Origin: Pseudoxanthomonas sp. SE1
Lineage (GTDB): Bacteria; Pseudomonadota; Gammaproteobacteria; Xanthomonadales; Xanthomonadaceae
Direction of reading: 5' to 3'
NCBI RefSeq assembly: GCF_029542205.1
Contig: NZ_CP113783.1
Coordinates: 3,587,001-3,651,000 of the forward strand
Length of the DNA stretch: 64,000 bases
Below, piece by piece: positions 16,563 through 26,559 of this stretch. The notes under the pieces are model-generated. The model ran no database searches. It worked only from the letters and a program-made list of their open reading frames with translations, and had not been told where the DNA came from. Position 1 is the stretch's first letter. Every line of letters starts with the position of its first letter. A program made the translations under genes and the position numbers.

Positions 16563-17518
16563 GCCGGCTCGCCGTGATGCCATGCCTGCAGTTGCGCCGC
16601 GATGCTCAGCACGATCGCCTCCGGACCCTGCCCGCCCAGCTTCAAGCCGATCGGCGAGCGCAGCCGCGGCGACAGCAGCGCATGCAGGTGCGCGGGAATC
16701 ACCCGCAACAGATCCTCGCGCCGCCGCACCGGGCCCAGCAAACCGATGAAGGGAATCGCCGTCTCCGCCAGCGCCACCAGTGCTTCGCGATCGTGTTCGA
16801 AGTGGTGGTGCATCACCAGCGCGGCATCCGGCATGGGGTGCAGTGTTCGCAGCGCCTCGTCGGGCGACTGCATCCGCCACTCGTCCGCCACCTCATCCGC
16901 GGGTATCCAGCGCGCCCGCCGTTCCACCACGGTGACATGCCAGCCGAGTTGGCTCAGCCATGCCACCAGCATCCGTGTTTCCGGGCCGGCACCGAAGATC
17001 GCGACGCGCGATATGGGCGGCACCGTCACCTCGCCCAAGATCTCCGCCGTGACGGAGGCCGCGACAGGTAGCGTCCATGTCCGTTGCGTGCCGCCTGCAC
17101 GCGCGGACACGCCGCCGTCGGCGGTGAGCCGCAACGACAACGCACCCGCGCCCTGCCACCACGCCTGCACCAGCTGCGACCAACCCGGCAGCCGGTCCAG
17201 CGGCAACAACACCAGACGCAGCCGCCCGCGGCACCCGACCGCCGAGCCCGCGAACAGGTCCTCGTCGTCGCGCGTGTCGATCTCCATCGCATCGAGATGG
17301 CCGCCGGCCACCGCATGCCGCGCGCGGCGCGCGATTTCCGGCTCCAGGCAACCGCCGCTCAACCAGCCGGTCTGCGTGTCATCGGAAGCGAACACGGCCA
17401 TCGCCCCCAGCCGCACATAGGTCGAACCTTCGGTGGCGACGACGACGACCAGCGCGCTGCCGTCGCCTTCATCACTGGCGCGCGCGGACACTTCCAGCGG
17501 ATGGCGATGGACCGACAT
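16559..17518 (-). CDS. xdhC: XdhC/CoxI-family molybdoenzyme maturation factor
   Basis: Predicted 319-residue chaperone that binds, sulfurates and inserts Mo cofactor into xanthine-dehydrogenase-family enzymes. The N-terminal XdhC_CoxI domain has [19 protein letters not shown] and [13 protein letters not shown] (the conserved Cys). The C-terminal Rossmann domain has [13 protein letters not shown] and ends with the family block [23 protein letters not shown]. The ATG at 17518 is a reasonable start; in-frame GTGs lie just upstream. It is divergent from the hydroxylase genes it should serve and translationally coupled to mocA. Confidence 0.87.
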   Translation of the reverse strand: MSVHRHPLEVSARASDEGDGSALVVVVATEGSTYVRLGAMAVFASDDTQTGWLSGGCLEPEIARRARHAVAGGHLDAMEIDTRDDEDLFAGSAVGCRGRLRLVLLPLDRLPGWSQLVQAWWQGAGALSLRLTADGGVSARAGGTQRTWTLPVAASVTAEILGEVTVPPISRVAIFGAGPETRMLVAWLSQLGWHVTVVERRARWIPADEVADEWRMQSPDEALRTLHPMPDAALVMHHHFEHDREALVALAETAIPFIGLLGPVRRREDLLRVIPAHLHALLSPRLRSPIGLKLGGQGPEAIVLSIAAQLQAWHHGEPA

Positions 17519-17689
17519 GCGCACCACGATGGCGCAAGCACCCGGCAGAAGGCAACGGTCGGCAGTCCCTCGGGGGCATCGGGCAAGCATGGCGCAGGAT
17601 CGTGCAAGCCGTGGCCTCCGGTTCCACTGGCACGCCACAGGGCCGCGGAGTATCGTCATCCGGTCCCACGCCGCCGCCAGGGAGACACC

Positions 17690-18145
17690 ATGAAGTTGAA
17701 CGTCAACGGTTCCGAGCGCGACATCGATGCGCCGGATGACATGCCGCTGTTGTGGGTCCTGCGCGACCTGATGGGATTGACGGGCACCAAGTTCGGTTGC
17801 GGCATCGCCCAGTGCGGTGCCTGCACCGTGCATGTCGATGGCTCGCCGCTCCGTGCCTGCATCACGCCCGCATCCGCTGTCGCCGGCAAGAAGATCACCA
17901 CCATCGAAGGCCTGTCCGCCGATGGCTCGCATCCCGTGCAGAAGGCATGGGCGGAACTGGACGTGGTGCAGTGCGGTTACTGCCAGTCCGGCCAGATCAT
18001 GTCGGCGGTGGCATTGCTCGCCGCGGTGCCCACGCCCACCGACAGCGACATCGACCACGCGCTGTCCGGCAACCTCTGCCGATGCGGCACGTACCAGCGC
18101 ATCCGCGCCGCCGTGCACCGCGCGGCGGAACTGGGCAAGGCCTGA
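17690..18145 (+). CDS. iorA: (2Fe-2S) small subunit of aldehyde/isoquinoline oxidoreductase
   Basis: Electron-transfer subunit of 151 residues with two [2Fe-2S] clusters. The plant-ferredoxin-type set is [17 protein letters not shown] with a later Cys in LRACITPA. The helical-domain set is [12 protein letters not shown] and [12 protein letters not shown]. The arrangement and length match IorA, the alpha subunit of isoquinoline 1-oxidoreductase. GGAGA lies at proper spacing before the ATG. It passes electrons from the molybdenum subunit towards the cytochrome encoded two genes on; substrate is not established. Confidence 0.88.
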   Translation: MKLNVNGSERDIDAPDDMPLLWVLRDLMGLTGTKFGCGIAQCGACTVHVDGSPLRACITPASAVAGKKITTIEGLSADGSHPVQKAWAELDVVQCGYCQSGQIMSAVALLAAVPTPTDSDIDHALSGNLCRCGTYQRIRAAVHRAAELGKA

Positions 18146-18208
18146 TCCCACACCGCCACGGCAAGGCATGCCGTGGCTCCGATCCGATGTTCGACGGAGA
18201 TCGTGCCC

Positions 18209-20404
18209 GTGAACCTTGAACTGAAATCCTCGCGCCGCGGCTTCCTGCGTTCCACCGCCCTGGTGGGCGGCGGACTGGTCGTCGCCATCGCCGTGCCCGG
18301 CGCCCGACGCTTCGCCTGGGCCCAGGAGGCGCAGGCAGCGTCGGCCGCTGCGTTCGCACCGAACGCATTCCTGCGCATCGCCGCCGACGATTCGATCACC
18401 GTGCTGCTCGCGCATGCCGAGATGGGCCAGGGCATCTGGACCACGCTGCCGATGCTGATCGCCGAAGAGCTGGATGCCGACTGGTCGAAGATCCGTGTCG
18501 AGCATGGCCCGGCCGACAAGGCCTACACCAGTCCGGTGTTCGGCATGCAGGGCACCGGCGGCTCGACGACGACGTGGTCCGAGTTCGACCGCTATCGCCA
18601 GGCCGGCGCCGTCGCCCGCACCCTGTTGCTGCAGGCCGCCGCCGCGCGCCTCAACGTGCCGGTGACCGAACTGCGCACCGAGAATGGCGCCGTGGTGTCC
18701 GGCAGTCAGCGCCTGCGCTACGGCGAACTCGCCGATGCGGCAGGCAAACTGGCACCGCCCGATCCCAAGACGCTGACATTGCGCGACCCGAAGGACTGGA
18801 AGCTGATCGGCAAGGCGACCAAGCGGCTGGACACGCCGGAGAAGATCACCGGCAAGGCCGTGTTCGGCATGGACATCCAGTTCGAAGGCCTGCTGACCGC
18901 CGTGGTGCTGCGATCACCGGTGTTCGGCGGCAAGGTCAAATCGTTCGATGCCACCGCCGCCCGCGCCGTGCCTGGCGTGCGCGACGTGGTGCAGGTGCCC
19001 AGCGGCGTGGCCGTGGTGGCGAACCACTTCTGGGCGGCGAAGCTGGGCCGCGACGCCTTGCAGGTCGTGTGGGAAGCCGGCGACGGCGCCAAGCTCGACA
19101 GCGCGACGCTGCGGCAGGAATTCTCCCAACTGGCGACCACCGACGGGCCGACCGCCGCGCGTGCCGGCGACGTCATCGCCACGCTGAGCAAGGCCGCGAA
19201 GACCGTCGACGCCGAGTACGCCGTGCCCTACCTCGCCCACGCAGCGATGGAACCGCTGAACTGTACCGTCAGGATCGCCGACGGCGAATGCGATATCTGG
19301 TGCGGCACGCAGTTCCCCACCCTGGACCAGAACAGCTCCGCGAAGATCCTCGGCATTCCCCCCGAGAAAGTCCGCATCCACACACCTTTCCTCGGCGGTG
19401 GTTTCGGTCGCCGCGCCACGCCCGATTCGGACGTGGTGTCCGAAGCCGTGCACGTGGCCAAGGCTGCGAAAGCGCCGGTCAAGACGGTGTGGACGCGCGA
19501 GGACGACACGCGAGGCGGTTACTACCGCTCGGCGTTCGTCGAGAAGATCAAGGTCGGCCTGGGCGAAGACGGCTTCCCGACGGCATGGCACCAGGTGATG
19601 GTGGGCCAGTCGATCATGGCCGGCACCTTCATGGAAGCGATGATGGTCAAGGACGGCATCGATGCCACCTCGACCGAAGGCGTCGCCAATTCGCCCTACG
19701 TGCTGGGCACGCCCGTGCACCGCGTCGACCTGCATTCGCCCAGGACCGGCATTCCCGTGTTGTGGTGGAGGTCGGTGGGGCACAGCGTCAACGGTTTCGT
19801 GATGGAAAGCGTCGTCGACGAACTGGCGCATGCGGCGGGCAAGGATCCGGTGGAGTACCGGCGCGCCCTGCTGAAAGACCATCCGCGCCATCTCGCCGCG
19901 CTGAACCTGGCCGCCGAGAAAGCGGGCTGGTCGACGCCCGCCACCCAGGGGCGCGGGCGCGGCATCGCCGTGCACGAGTCGTTCGGCAGCTACGTCGCGC
20001 AGGTCGCCGAGGTCTCCGTCGAGGACGGCCAGATCCGCGTGCACCGCGTGGTGTGCGCGATCGATTGCGGCGTAGCGGTCAATCCGTCCGCGGTGGAAGC
20101 GCAGATGGAGTCCGGCATCGTGTTCGGACTCGGCGCGACGCTGCATTCCGCGCTGACGCTGAAGGAGGGCCAGGTGCAGGAATCGAATTACCACGACTAC
20201 CGCGTGCTGCGCATGCACGAGATGCCGAAGATCGAGGTCCACATCGTGCCGAGCACCGACCGGATGGGCGGCGTGGGCGAACCCGGGACGCCCCCGATCG
20301 CGCCGGCCGTGGCGAACGCGGTGTTCGCCCTGACCGGTCAGCGCCTGCGCGAGCTGCCCCTGCAGCTTCCCGTCGCATCCGCCACCCCCACGCCGACCGC
20401 CTGA
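18209..20404 (+). CDS. iorB: Molybdopterin-binding large subunit (isoquinoline 1-oxidoreductase type)
   Basis: Catalytic subunit of 731 residues from a GTG start chosen for GGAGA nine bases upstream. It begins with a Tat-type signal ([16 protein letters not shown]), so the folded holoenzyme is periplasmic, with the small subunit probably carried along. Cofactor-binding landmarks include [22 protein letters not shown] and VGEPGTPP, whose Glu is the expected catalytic base. The fused FAD domain of xanthine dehydrogenase is absent, typical of the IorB branch. An equally good name is xanthine dehydrogenase family molybdopterin-binding subunit. Confidence 0.87.
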   Translation: MNLELKSSRRGFLRSTALVGGGLVVAIAVPGARRFAWAQEAQAASAAAFAPNAFLRIAADDSITVLLAHAEMGQGIWTTLPMLIAEELDADWSKIRVEHGPADKAYTSPVFGMQGTGGSTTTWSEFDRYRQAGAVARTLLLQAAAARLNVPVTELRTENGAVVSGSQRLRYGELADAAGKLAPPDPKTLTLRDPKDWKLIGKATKRLDTPEKITGKAVFGMDIQFEGLLTAVVLRSPVFGGKVKSFDATAARAVPGVRDVVQVPSGVAVVANHFWAAKLGRDALQVVWEAGDGAKLDSATLRQEFSQLATTDGPTAARAGDVIATLSKAAKTVDAEYAVPYLAHAAMEPLNCTVRIADGECDIWCGTQFPTLDQNSSAKILGIPPEKVRIHTPFLGGGFGRRATPDSDVVSEAVHVAKAAKAPVKTVWTREDDTRGGYYRSAFVEKIKVGLGEDGFPTAWHQVMVGQSIMAGTFMEAMMVKDGIDATSTEGVANSPYVLGTPVHRVDLHSPRTGIPVLWWRSVGHSVNGFVMESVVDELAHAAGKDPVEYRRALLKDHPRHLAALNLAAEKAGWSTPATQGRGRGIAVHESFGSYVAQVAEVSVEDGQIRVHRVVCAIDCGVAVNPSAVEAQMESGIVFGLGATLHSALTLKEGQVQESNYHDYRVLRMHEMPKIEVHIVPSTDRMGGVGEPGTPPIAPAVANAVFALTGQRLRELPLQLPVASATPTPTA

Positions 20405-20415
20405 GGAGACCGCCC

Positions 20416-20997
20416 ATGCGCATCGCACTGATGGCCTTGACCGTGCTTCTGCTTACCGCCTGCGGCCCGCGCATCAGCGAGGAACAGAAGGCGCAGGCGC
20501 TCACCGCTTTCGCCACCGTCGAGAAGGTGTTCCAGCACCCCCGCTGCAGCAACTGCCACATTCCAGGCGACCAGCCGCTGCAGTTCGATGCGCAGACACC
20601 GCACGCGATGAACGTCGCGCGCGGACCCGACGGCAAGGGCGCCCCCGGCCTGCCCTGCTCCACCTGCCACGCCGAGCAGAACGCGCCGGCCAGCTACGGC
20701 CCGCACGCGCCGCCCGGCGCCCCGCACTGGCAGCTGCCGCCACCGGACCATAAGATGGCGTGGATCGGCCTGCCCGCCGACCAGCTGTGCGCGATGATCC
20801 AGGACAAGAAGCGCAACGGCGGCCGGGACTTCGCCGCGCTCACCAAGCACGTGGCGGAAGACAAGCTGGTGCTCTGGGGTTGGAACCCAGGCGGCGAACG
20901 CGCGCCGGTGCCGGTACCGCACGACCAGTTCGTTGCCGCATTCAAGACCTGGGCCGATGCGGGTGGACCCTGCCCCGCGCCGGCTACGCAAGGCTAG
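20416..20997 (+). CDS. Dihaem c-type cytochrome lipoprotein
   Basis: Predicted 193-residue lipoprotein: the signal MRIALMALTVLLLTAC has a lipobox LTAC. Two haem-attachment motifs, CSNCH and CSTCH, lie near residues 45 and 77. A GGAG site precedes the ATG, 11 bp after the large subunit, so it belongs to the same operon and is the probable electron acceptor of the hydroxylase on the periplasmic face. No other recognisable domain; the C-terminal half (ALTKHVAEDKLVLWGWNPG) is typical of isoquinoline-oxidoreductase-associated cytochromes. Confidence 0.82.
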   Translation: MRIALMALTVLLLTACGPRISEEQKAQALTAFATVEKVFQHPRCSNCHIPGDQPLQFDAQTPHAMNVARGPDGKGAPGLPCSTCHAEQNAPASYGPHAPPGAPHWQLPPPDHKMAWIGLPADQLCAMIQDKKRNGGRDFAALTKHVAEDKLVLWGWNPGGERAPVPVPHDQFVAAFKTWADAGGPCPAPATQG

Positions 20998-21020
20998 GAC
21001 TCAGGCGCTCCGGCGCCCTC

Positions 21021-21085
21021 GTAGAGCCGAGCTTGCCCGGCTCACATCCTCGGTCCCACGAGCAGAGGTGCAAGCTCCGCGCTAT
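21021..21085. repeat. SMAG-like GTAG repeat pair
   Basis: GTAGAGCCGAGCTTGCCCGGCT (21021-21042) is a hairpin starting with GTAG, and an inverted relative (AGCAGAGG..CTCCGCGCT) follows at about 21061-21083. It resembles the SMAG elements of Stenotrophomonas. The TAG stop of rarD lies at its inner edge. Confidence 0.65.
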
Positions 21086-21987
21086 GCCGCCGCCATGTCC
21101 CGGCGACGCGCGCGCCACAGGCCGTCGCTGGCGAAGATCAGCAGCCCCGTCCAGATGGACGCGAAGCCGATCGCACGCGCGATGCCGAATGCTTCCTGGA
21201 ACACCAGCACGCCGATCAGGAACTGGATGCTCGGCGCGATGTACTGCAACAGACCGACCACCGACAACGGAATGCGCCGCACGCCATAGGCGAAACCGAT
21301 CAGCGGCACCGCCGTCACCACGCCGCCGAACACCAGCAGCAGGTCGTTCTTCCAGCCATAGCCGCTGACGAAGCCACCGCCGTGGCCGAACTCGCCCCAC
21401 ACCACATACGCCAGCGCAGGCAGGAACAGGTACAGGCTCTCTACGCCCAGCCCGGCGACCGGATCCACCGCGACCAGCTTGCGCACCAGTCCGTACAGGC
21501 CGAACGAGAACGCCAGCCCCAGCGCGATCCACGGCGGCGAGCCCGCCTGCAGCGTCAGCCAGGCCACGCCGGCCAGGGCGAAACCCACCGCGACCCACTG
21601 CGCAGGCGTCAGGCGCTCGCGCAGCACCAGCACCCCAAGCACCACGTTGATCAGCGGATTGATGAAATAACCCAGGCTGGTTTCCACCACGTGGCCCGCG
21701 TTCACCGCCCAGATGTAGAGGCCCCAGTTGAAGGCGATCAGCAGGCTGCTGACACCCAGCCACGGCACGGCGCGCGGTTGCGCACGCACCTGCCTCCACC
21801 AGCCGCGTCCGTTCTTCAGCAACAACCAGCCGATCACCAGCACCGCGCTCCACACGATGCGGTGCGCGATGATCTGGAACGATGGCACCGCCTTGAGCAG
21901 ATGCCAGTACAGCGGCACCACGCCCCAGATCAGGAAGGTGCCGGCGGTGATCGCCAGTCCTTTGCGGTCGATGGGTGCCGTACTCAT
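21082..21987 (-). CDS. rarD: RarD-type EamA permease
   Basis: Inner-membrane protein of 301 residues with ten predicted helices in two EamA repeats. The N-terminus GTFLIWGVVPLYWHLLKAVP followed by AHRIVWSA is diagnostic of the RarD family (formerly linked with chloramphenicol phenotype; transported metabolite uncertain). Its start overlaps the stop of the preceding EamA gene (ATGA), so the two are translationally coupled. The 3' end runs into a SMAG-like repeat. Confidence 0.9.
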   Translation of the reverse strand: MSTAPIDRKGLAITAGTFLIWGVVPLYWHLLKAVPSFQIIAHRIVWSAVLVIGWLLLKNGRGWWRQVRAQPRAVPWLGVSSLLIAFNWGLYIWAVNAGHVVETSLGYFINPLINVVLGVLVLRERLTPAQWVAVGFALAGVAWLTLQAGSPPWIALGLAFSFGLYGLVRKLVAVDPVAGLGVESLYLFLPALAYVVWGEFGHGGGFVSGYGWKNDLLLVFGGVVTAVPLIGFAYGVRRIPLSVVGLLQYIAPSIQFLIGVLVFQEAFGIARAIGFASIWTGLLIFASDGLWRARRRDMAAA

Positions 21988-22892
21988 TTCGCTTGCCGCG
22001 CGCGCGCCAGGGTGATGACCACCACGCCCGCCAGGATCACCACCATGGCGCCGATGTCATGCGTGGTGAACGTCTCGCCGGCGATGAAGGCGCCCAGCGC
22101 CACCGCGATCACCGGGTTGACGTAGGCATAGCTGCCCACCAGCACCGGACGCGCGTGATGCAGCAACCAGACGTACGCGGTGAACGCGATGATCGAGCCG
22201 AACACCGCCAGGTACGCGACCGCCAGCGCGCCGCTGAGCGTCCAGTCCGCCGTGTGGAAACGTTCGCCGTGCAGCAGCCCGGCGACCACCAGCATCACGC
22301 CCGCGGCCAGCATCTGTGCCGCGGCCGTCATGAACGGCGACGGCAGGTCGCGGCCGCGCGACCACACCGAGCCGTAGGCCCACGCGATCGGCGCGATCAG
22401 CAGCAACACCAGGCCGACCGGCGAACCCGTGAGCGAACTGCCTGCATTGAGCCACACCACGCCGGCGAAGCCGACGATGATGCCCAACCACTCGCCCTTC
22501 GTCGGATGCTGGCCACGCATGGCACCGAACAGCCCCATCCACAACGGCATCGACGCCACCGCGACGGCGGCCAGGCCGGACGACACGGTCTGTTCGGCCA
22601 GCACCACCATGCCGTTGCCCATCAACAGCAGCAACGCGCCCATCACCAGCAGATTCTTCCACTGCGCACGCGTGGGAGGCGCGACGCCGCGCCACAGCAG
22701 GAACAGGAACATCACCAGGCCGGCAACGACGAAACGGCTGCCGGATACCATCAGCAGCGGCGGAAAGCCGCCTTCCAGCGCGAAGCGGATACCCAGGTAG
22801 GTCGAGCCCCAGACCACATAGACGATGGCCAGGGCGGCAGCGACGGCTAACCCGCCACGCGCAGGCGCGGCGGCGGAAACGGATGAGGTCAT
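21984..22892 (-). CDS. YedA-like EamA family drug/metabolite transporter
   Basis: Predicted 302-residue permease with ten helices in two EamA repeats; VYVVWGSTYLGIRFALE near the start and MPLWMGLFGA are typical of YedA-type DMT exporters. The ATG at 22892 is preferred over an upstream TTG, though no clear ribosome site is seen. It is upstream of and coupled to rarD, forming a two-permease operon. The substrate is unknown. Confidence 0.85.
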   Translation of the reverse strand: MTSSVSAAAPARGGLAVAAALAIVYVVWGSTYLGIRFALEGGFPPLLMVSGSRFVVAGLVMFLFLLWRGVAPPTRAQWKNLLVMGALLLLMGNGMVVLAEQTVSSGLAAVAVASMPLWMGLFGAMRGQHPTKGEWLGIIVGFAGVVWLNAGSSLTGSPVGLVLLLIAPIAWAYGSVWSRGRDLPSPFMTAAAQMLAAGVMLVVAGLLHGERFHTADWTLSGALAVAYLAVFGSIIAFTAYVWLLHHARPVLVGSYAYVNPVIAVALGAFIAGETFTTHDIGAMVVILAGVVVITLARARQAK

Positions 22893-23036
22893 GGGGGGAA
22901 CCGTGGGGAGTGCGGTATGAGGCAATTCTAGGCCAGGCGCGGACCGAAGGCGTGGCGAAAATGTCCTCGTCCGATTGAAACCTTTCCGGCCCGGCTTGAA
23001 TTGCGTTCAAGCCTGTTGTCGAACCGGTGGTCCCGG

Positions 23037-23175
23037 TTGTTGGAGCGACGTCAGTCGCGGCAAGCGCGGGACAGGCCCGATGCCCGACCGCAACACGGAG
23101 GCTCCCACGGCTGGACTTCCCGACCCCTCAAGCTCTCCGACCCGGGCGCGCATCGCGACTCGCGTCGCTCCCACA
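23037..23175. repeat. Divergent paired GGAGCGACG repeat (~139 bp)
   Basis: A more diverged member of the paired family: TTGGAGCGACGTCAGTCGCG near 23040-23060 and inverted CGCGACTCGCGTCGCTCCCA at about 23154-23174. It occupies most of the gap between yedA and the AraC-Ogt gene and ends 12 bp from the latter's stop. Confidence 0.7.
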
Positions 23176-23187
23176 GTGCATGCCGGC

Positions 23188-24042
23188 TCAGCCACGCTCG
23201 CGCGCCAGCAACTGCTGCTTGCGCGGCAAGCCCCAGCGATAGCCACCGAGCGAACCATCGCCCCGGATCACGCGATGGCAGGGAACGACCACCGCGATGC
23301 GGTTGCGCGCGCATGCGCTGGCCACGGCGCGTGCCGAGCGCGGCGCGCCCAGCGATTCCGCCAGCCCGGCATAACTGACGGTCTCGCCCGCCGGAATCTT
23401 CATCAGCGCGTCCCACACGCGCTGCTGGAAGCCCGTACCCAGCAGGTCCACCGGCACCTCGGCGTCGCCACCCGCCAACCGTTCCGCCACCGCACGCAGA
23501 CGCGGTGCGAGGAAGTCGTCGCGCCCCGCCTCGACACGTTCGAGCTGCGCCAGAGGAAACTCCTCCCGCAGCCGTCGTTCCAGTGCATCGTCGTCGCCAC
23601 CCAGTTCCACCGCGCAGATACCGCGCTCGGTGGCGGCCACCAGCGTGCGGCCGAGCACGGTGTCGACGAGTGTCCAGCGGATCGCAACGCCACGGCCGCC
23701 TGCGCGGTAGATGGCCGGCGTCATGCCGAGTTTCGCCGCACCCTGCTCGTACAATCGCGATGGCGAACCATAGCCGGCGTCGTACAGCGCGGTGGTGACA
23801 TCGCGCCCTTCGCGCAGGGCGCTCTTCAGCGTGCCCAGCTTCTTGCGGGCCAGATACTCGGCGGGACTCAGGCCAAAGCGCGCGCGAAAACGACGCTGCA
23901 AATGCGAAGCACTGAGGCCGGTGTGCGTGGCCAGATCCGACAGCGAGGGTTCACCCTCGTCGAGCAGGCGACGCGCCCGATCCAGCGGATCGGCAGCGAT
24001 GGCGGTGGGAACGGGGAGTGATCGGCGCGACATGGTGTCCAT
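23188..24042 (-). CDS. AraC domain plus O6-alkylguanine-DNA methyltransferase (Ada-like, no zinc domain)
   Basis: Predicted 284-residue protein. Residues about 25-115 form an AraC-type helix-turn-helix (LATHTGLSASHLQRRFRARFGLSPAEYLARKK). The C-terminal methyltransferase domain contains the active-site motif VVPCHRVI near residue 250, with GTGFQQRVWDAL and PAGETVSYAGLA before it. The domains correspond to E. coli Ada without the N-terminal Cys4 zinc domain that senses methylphosphotriesters, so self-activation by that route is not expected. It repairs O6-alkylguanine. An internal Met (MSRRS, 23033 bases from the left edge plus 1 kb, i.e. 24033) is an alternative start. Confidence 0.88.
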   Translation of the reverse strand: MDTMSRRSLPVPTAIAADPLDRARRLLDEGEPSLSDLATHTGLSASHLQRRFRARFGLSPAEYLARKKLGTLKSALREGRDVTTALYDAGYGSPSRLYEQGAAKLGMTPAIYRAGGRGVAIRWTLVDTVLGRTLVAATERGICAVELGGDDDALERRLREEFPLAQLERVEAGRDDFLAPRLRAVAERLAGGDAEVPVDLLGTGFQQRVWDALMKIPAGETVSYAGLAESLGAPRSARAVASACARNRIAVVVPCHRVIRGDGSLGGYRWGLPRKQQLLARERG

Positions 24043-24146
24043 GCGCCCAGACTACGGCGCGCGCGACGGCGGGACTATCCGGATCTTGCGCCCCGGCGCC
24101 GGGAGCGTCGGGCTTGCTCGACTCTCCCTGCAACCGCGGCAACGGC

Positions 24147-24168
24147 AGCGGAGCACGCTCCGCTCTAC
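24147..24168 (-). repeat. SMAG-like GTAG repeat
   Basis: Read on the minus strand it is GTAGAGCGGAGCGTGCTCCGCT, a perfect short hairpin beginning with GTAG. It starts one base after the stop codon of the tail-specific protease. A weaker hairpin of similar style (GGGAGCGTCGGG..CTCGACTCTCCC) lies at about 24103-24129. Confidence 0.7.
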
Positions 24169-24169
24169 C

Positions 24170-26350
24170 TCACTCCGCCCAGCGACCCGGACCCGGCGAA
24201 TCGGGCAGTACCTGCGCCGACAGTTTGCGGTCCTGGCCCAGGACGCTGATGGCATCGGAGAGGATGGCGGCGGATTCGCGCAGCAGCGGGTCCGGACGCT
24301 TGTCGGCCAGCTTCTCGCGTTGCGCATCCTTCACGATGTCGCGCTCGGAAGCACCCAGCCCGTCATCGGCCAGGTCCTCGGCCAGCGGATCCAATGCCAG
24401 GCCCAGCGCCTTGCGCTCGGCCTGCCGCTGCTTGCGCTGCGTTTCCTGGCGGTCACGCTCCGCGCGGCGTTCGGCTTCGTTGAGCGAAACATACTTCTTC
24501 GCCGCTTCGGCACGGAACTGCGCCACGTCTTCCGACCACCACTGGAACTCCTTGTCCTTGGCCGAACGCGCCGCGTGCAAGGCCTCCAGGCGGGGCAGCA
24601 ACGGCGCGAAGTTGCCGTACTGCGTATGTGGCACGGCGGCGATGCGGGTCCACGGCAATGCGTTGTCGTAGGTGTTCTCGCCGTACTCGCTGGCGTCCAC
24701 GCTGACCGGGAACGCGATGTCCGGTACCACGCCCTTGTGCTGGGTGCTGCCACCCGCCACGCGGAAGAACTGGGCGATGGTCAGCTTCACGGAACCGAAG
24801 CGCGGCGCTTCGTTGGCAGGCCAGCGGTCCAGGTCGACCATGTTCTGCACGGTGCCCTTGCCGAAGCTGGTTTCACCGATTACCAGGCCGCGGCCGTAAT
24901 CCTGGATGGCACCGGCGAAGATCTCCGAAGCCGAGGCCGAACCGCGGTTGATCAGCACCGCCAGTGGACCTTCCCAGGCCACACCGGTCTTGCGGTCGCT
25001 GTTGACGGTCACGCGGCCACCGGACTCGCGCACCTGCACGACCGGACCCTTGTCGATGAACAGGCCGGTGAGTTCGACCGCCTCGTCCAGCGAGCCACCG
25101 CCGTTGTTGCGCAGATCCATGACGACGCCATCCACGCCCTGTTCCTTGAACTGCACCAGCAGCTTGGCGATGTCGCGGGTGGCGGAATTGAAGTCGTTCG
25201 GGTTGCGGCGACGGCCTTCGAAATCCTGGTAGAACGCCGGCAGCTTGATCACGCCGATGCGGCGCTCGGCCTCGCCCGCGCTGGCGGGCAGGGTGATGGT
25301 TTCCGCCTTCGCGGCCTGCTCTTCCAGCTTGACCTTCTGGCGCGTGATGGTGACCTGCGCATGCTTGCCATCGATGCCGGCCTCGACCGGGATGTATTCG
25401 ATGCGGACCTGGGTGTCCTTCTTGCCGCGGATCTGGGCCACCACATCGTCGATGCGCCAGCCGATCACGTCGGTCAGCGGCCCGGACTTGCCCTGCCCGA
25501 CGGCGACGATGCGGTCGCCCACCTTGAGCTTGCCGCTCAGGTCGGCCGGACCGCCCGGCACGATCTCGCGGACGGCGACCAGGTCGTCCTGCCGCTGCAG
25601 CACGGCGCCGATGCCTTCCAGCGAGAGCGACATCGACTGGTTGAAGTTCTCCGCCGTGCGCGGCGTGAAGTAATCCGTGTGCGGATCGATCGCACTGGTG
25701 TAGGCGTTGAGGAAGGTCTGGAAGACGTCCTCGGTCTTCAGTTCGTTGATGCTGCGCTGCAGGTTGGCGTAGCGCTTGTCCAGCGTCTTGCGGATGTCAT
25801 CGGGCTTCTTGCCGGCCAGCTTCAGGCGCAGCCAGTCGTTCATCACCGACTTCTTCCAGATCGCATCCAGGGCCTTGCCATCGGCGGCCCACGGCGCATC
25901 CTCTCGATCGTACTCCCAGCGCTCGTCGCCGTTGAAGTCGAAGTCCTGCTTCAGCAGCGCGCGTGCGAACGCCACGCGCTGGCCGACCCGCTGCTTGTAG
26001 ACGGTGAAGATCTCATAGGCCGGCGCAAGATCGCCGCTGCGGATCGCATCATCCATCTTGGTCCTGTAGGGCGAGAAGCGCTCCACGTCCGCAGCGGTGA
26101 AGAACTGCTTGCCGCCATCCAGGGCTTCGAAATAGCGCTTGAAGACATCCTGCGACAGCGTGTCGTCCAGCGGCCGCGGACGGTACGCATAGCGGCTGTC
26201 GGACAGCAGGCCGTAGACCAGCTTGGACGTGTTGGACTGGTCGGTGGTCGGTGCCACCGCGACCGCGCCGCCGTCGCCGCGCGCAAGCAGCGCAAGCGGG
26301 GTCGAGAGGGCCAGGGCCAACAGCAGGAGGGGGGCTTTCTTCAGTGTCAT
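24170..26350 (-). CDS. prc: Carboxy-terminal (tail-specific) processing protease
   Basis: S41-family periplasmic protease of 726 residues. An N-terminal signal (KKAPLLLLALALSTPLALLA) precedes the tail-specific protease N-terminal domain. The PDZ domain lies near residues 230-320 (VREIVPGGPADLSGKLKVGDRIVAVG). The catalytic Ser is in GSASASEIFAGAIQDYG and the Lys in GETSFGKGTVQN. A long charged C-terminal helix region is DUF3340-like. Expected roles are processing penicillin-binding proteins and turnover of lipoproteins and tagged envelope proteins. Length fits the family (about 680-730). Confidence 0.93.
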   Translation of the reverse strand: MTLKKAPLLLLALALSTPLALLARGDGGAVAVAPTTDQSNTSKLVYGLLSDSRYAYRPRPLDDTLSQDVFKRYFEALDGGKQFFTAADVERFSPYRTKMDDAIRSGDLAPAYEIFTVYKQRVGQRVAFARALLKQDFDFNGDERWEYDREDAPWAADGKALDAIWKKSVMNDWLRLKLAGKKPDDIRKTLDKRYANLQRSINELKTEDVFQTFLNAYTSAIDPHTDYFTPRTAENFNQSMSLSLEGIGAVLQRQDDLVAVREIVPGGPADLSGKLKVGDRIVAVGQGKSGPLTDVIGWRIDDVVAQIRGKKDTQVRIEYIPVEAGIDGKHAQVTITRQKVKLEEQAAKAETITLPASAGEAERRIGVIKLPAFYQDFEGRRRNPNDFNSATRDIAKLLVQFKEQGVDGVVMDLRNNGGGSLDEAVELTGLFIDKGPVVQVRESGGRVTVNSDRKTGVAWEGPLAVLINRGSASASEIFAGAIQDYGRGLVIGETSFGKGTVQNMVDLDRWPANEAPRFGSVKLTIAQFFRVAGGSTQHKGVVPDIAFPVSVDASEYGENTYDNALPWTRIAAVPHTQYGNFAPLLPRLEALHAARSAKDKEFQWWSEDVAQFRAEAAKKYVSLNEAERRAERDRQETQRKQRQAERKALGLALDPLAEDLADDGLGASERDIVKDAQREKLADKRPDPLLRESAAILSDAISVLGQDRKLSAQVLPDSPGPGRWAE

Positions 26351-26559
26351 TGCGTACTCATGGCCGGGAGGCCCGTCAGGCTGGAACGGATTGCGGATTC
26401 GACACGCCGACAGTGCACAAAGTTGCGTGCGTTGTCATCTGCCTTTGGGCAGCCTATAGGCCGGAACGTAGGAAAAGGTGAACCGTGGCCGTGCCGTGGC
26501 CTGGATGCGGATACGGCGACGCCGCCAGGAGGGTCGGCGTCACGGTTCCGGAACGGGGC

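Noticed and set aside
16563..16880. Longer MocA start candidates upstream, including ATG at 16583
   Set aside because: The extension overlaps xdhC out of frame and homology starts at HAAVVLAAGG; the GTGA overlap fits better.
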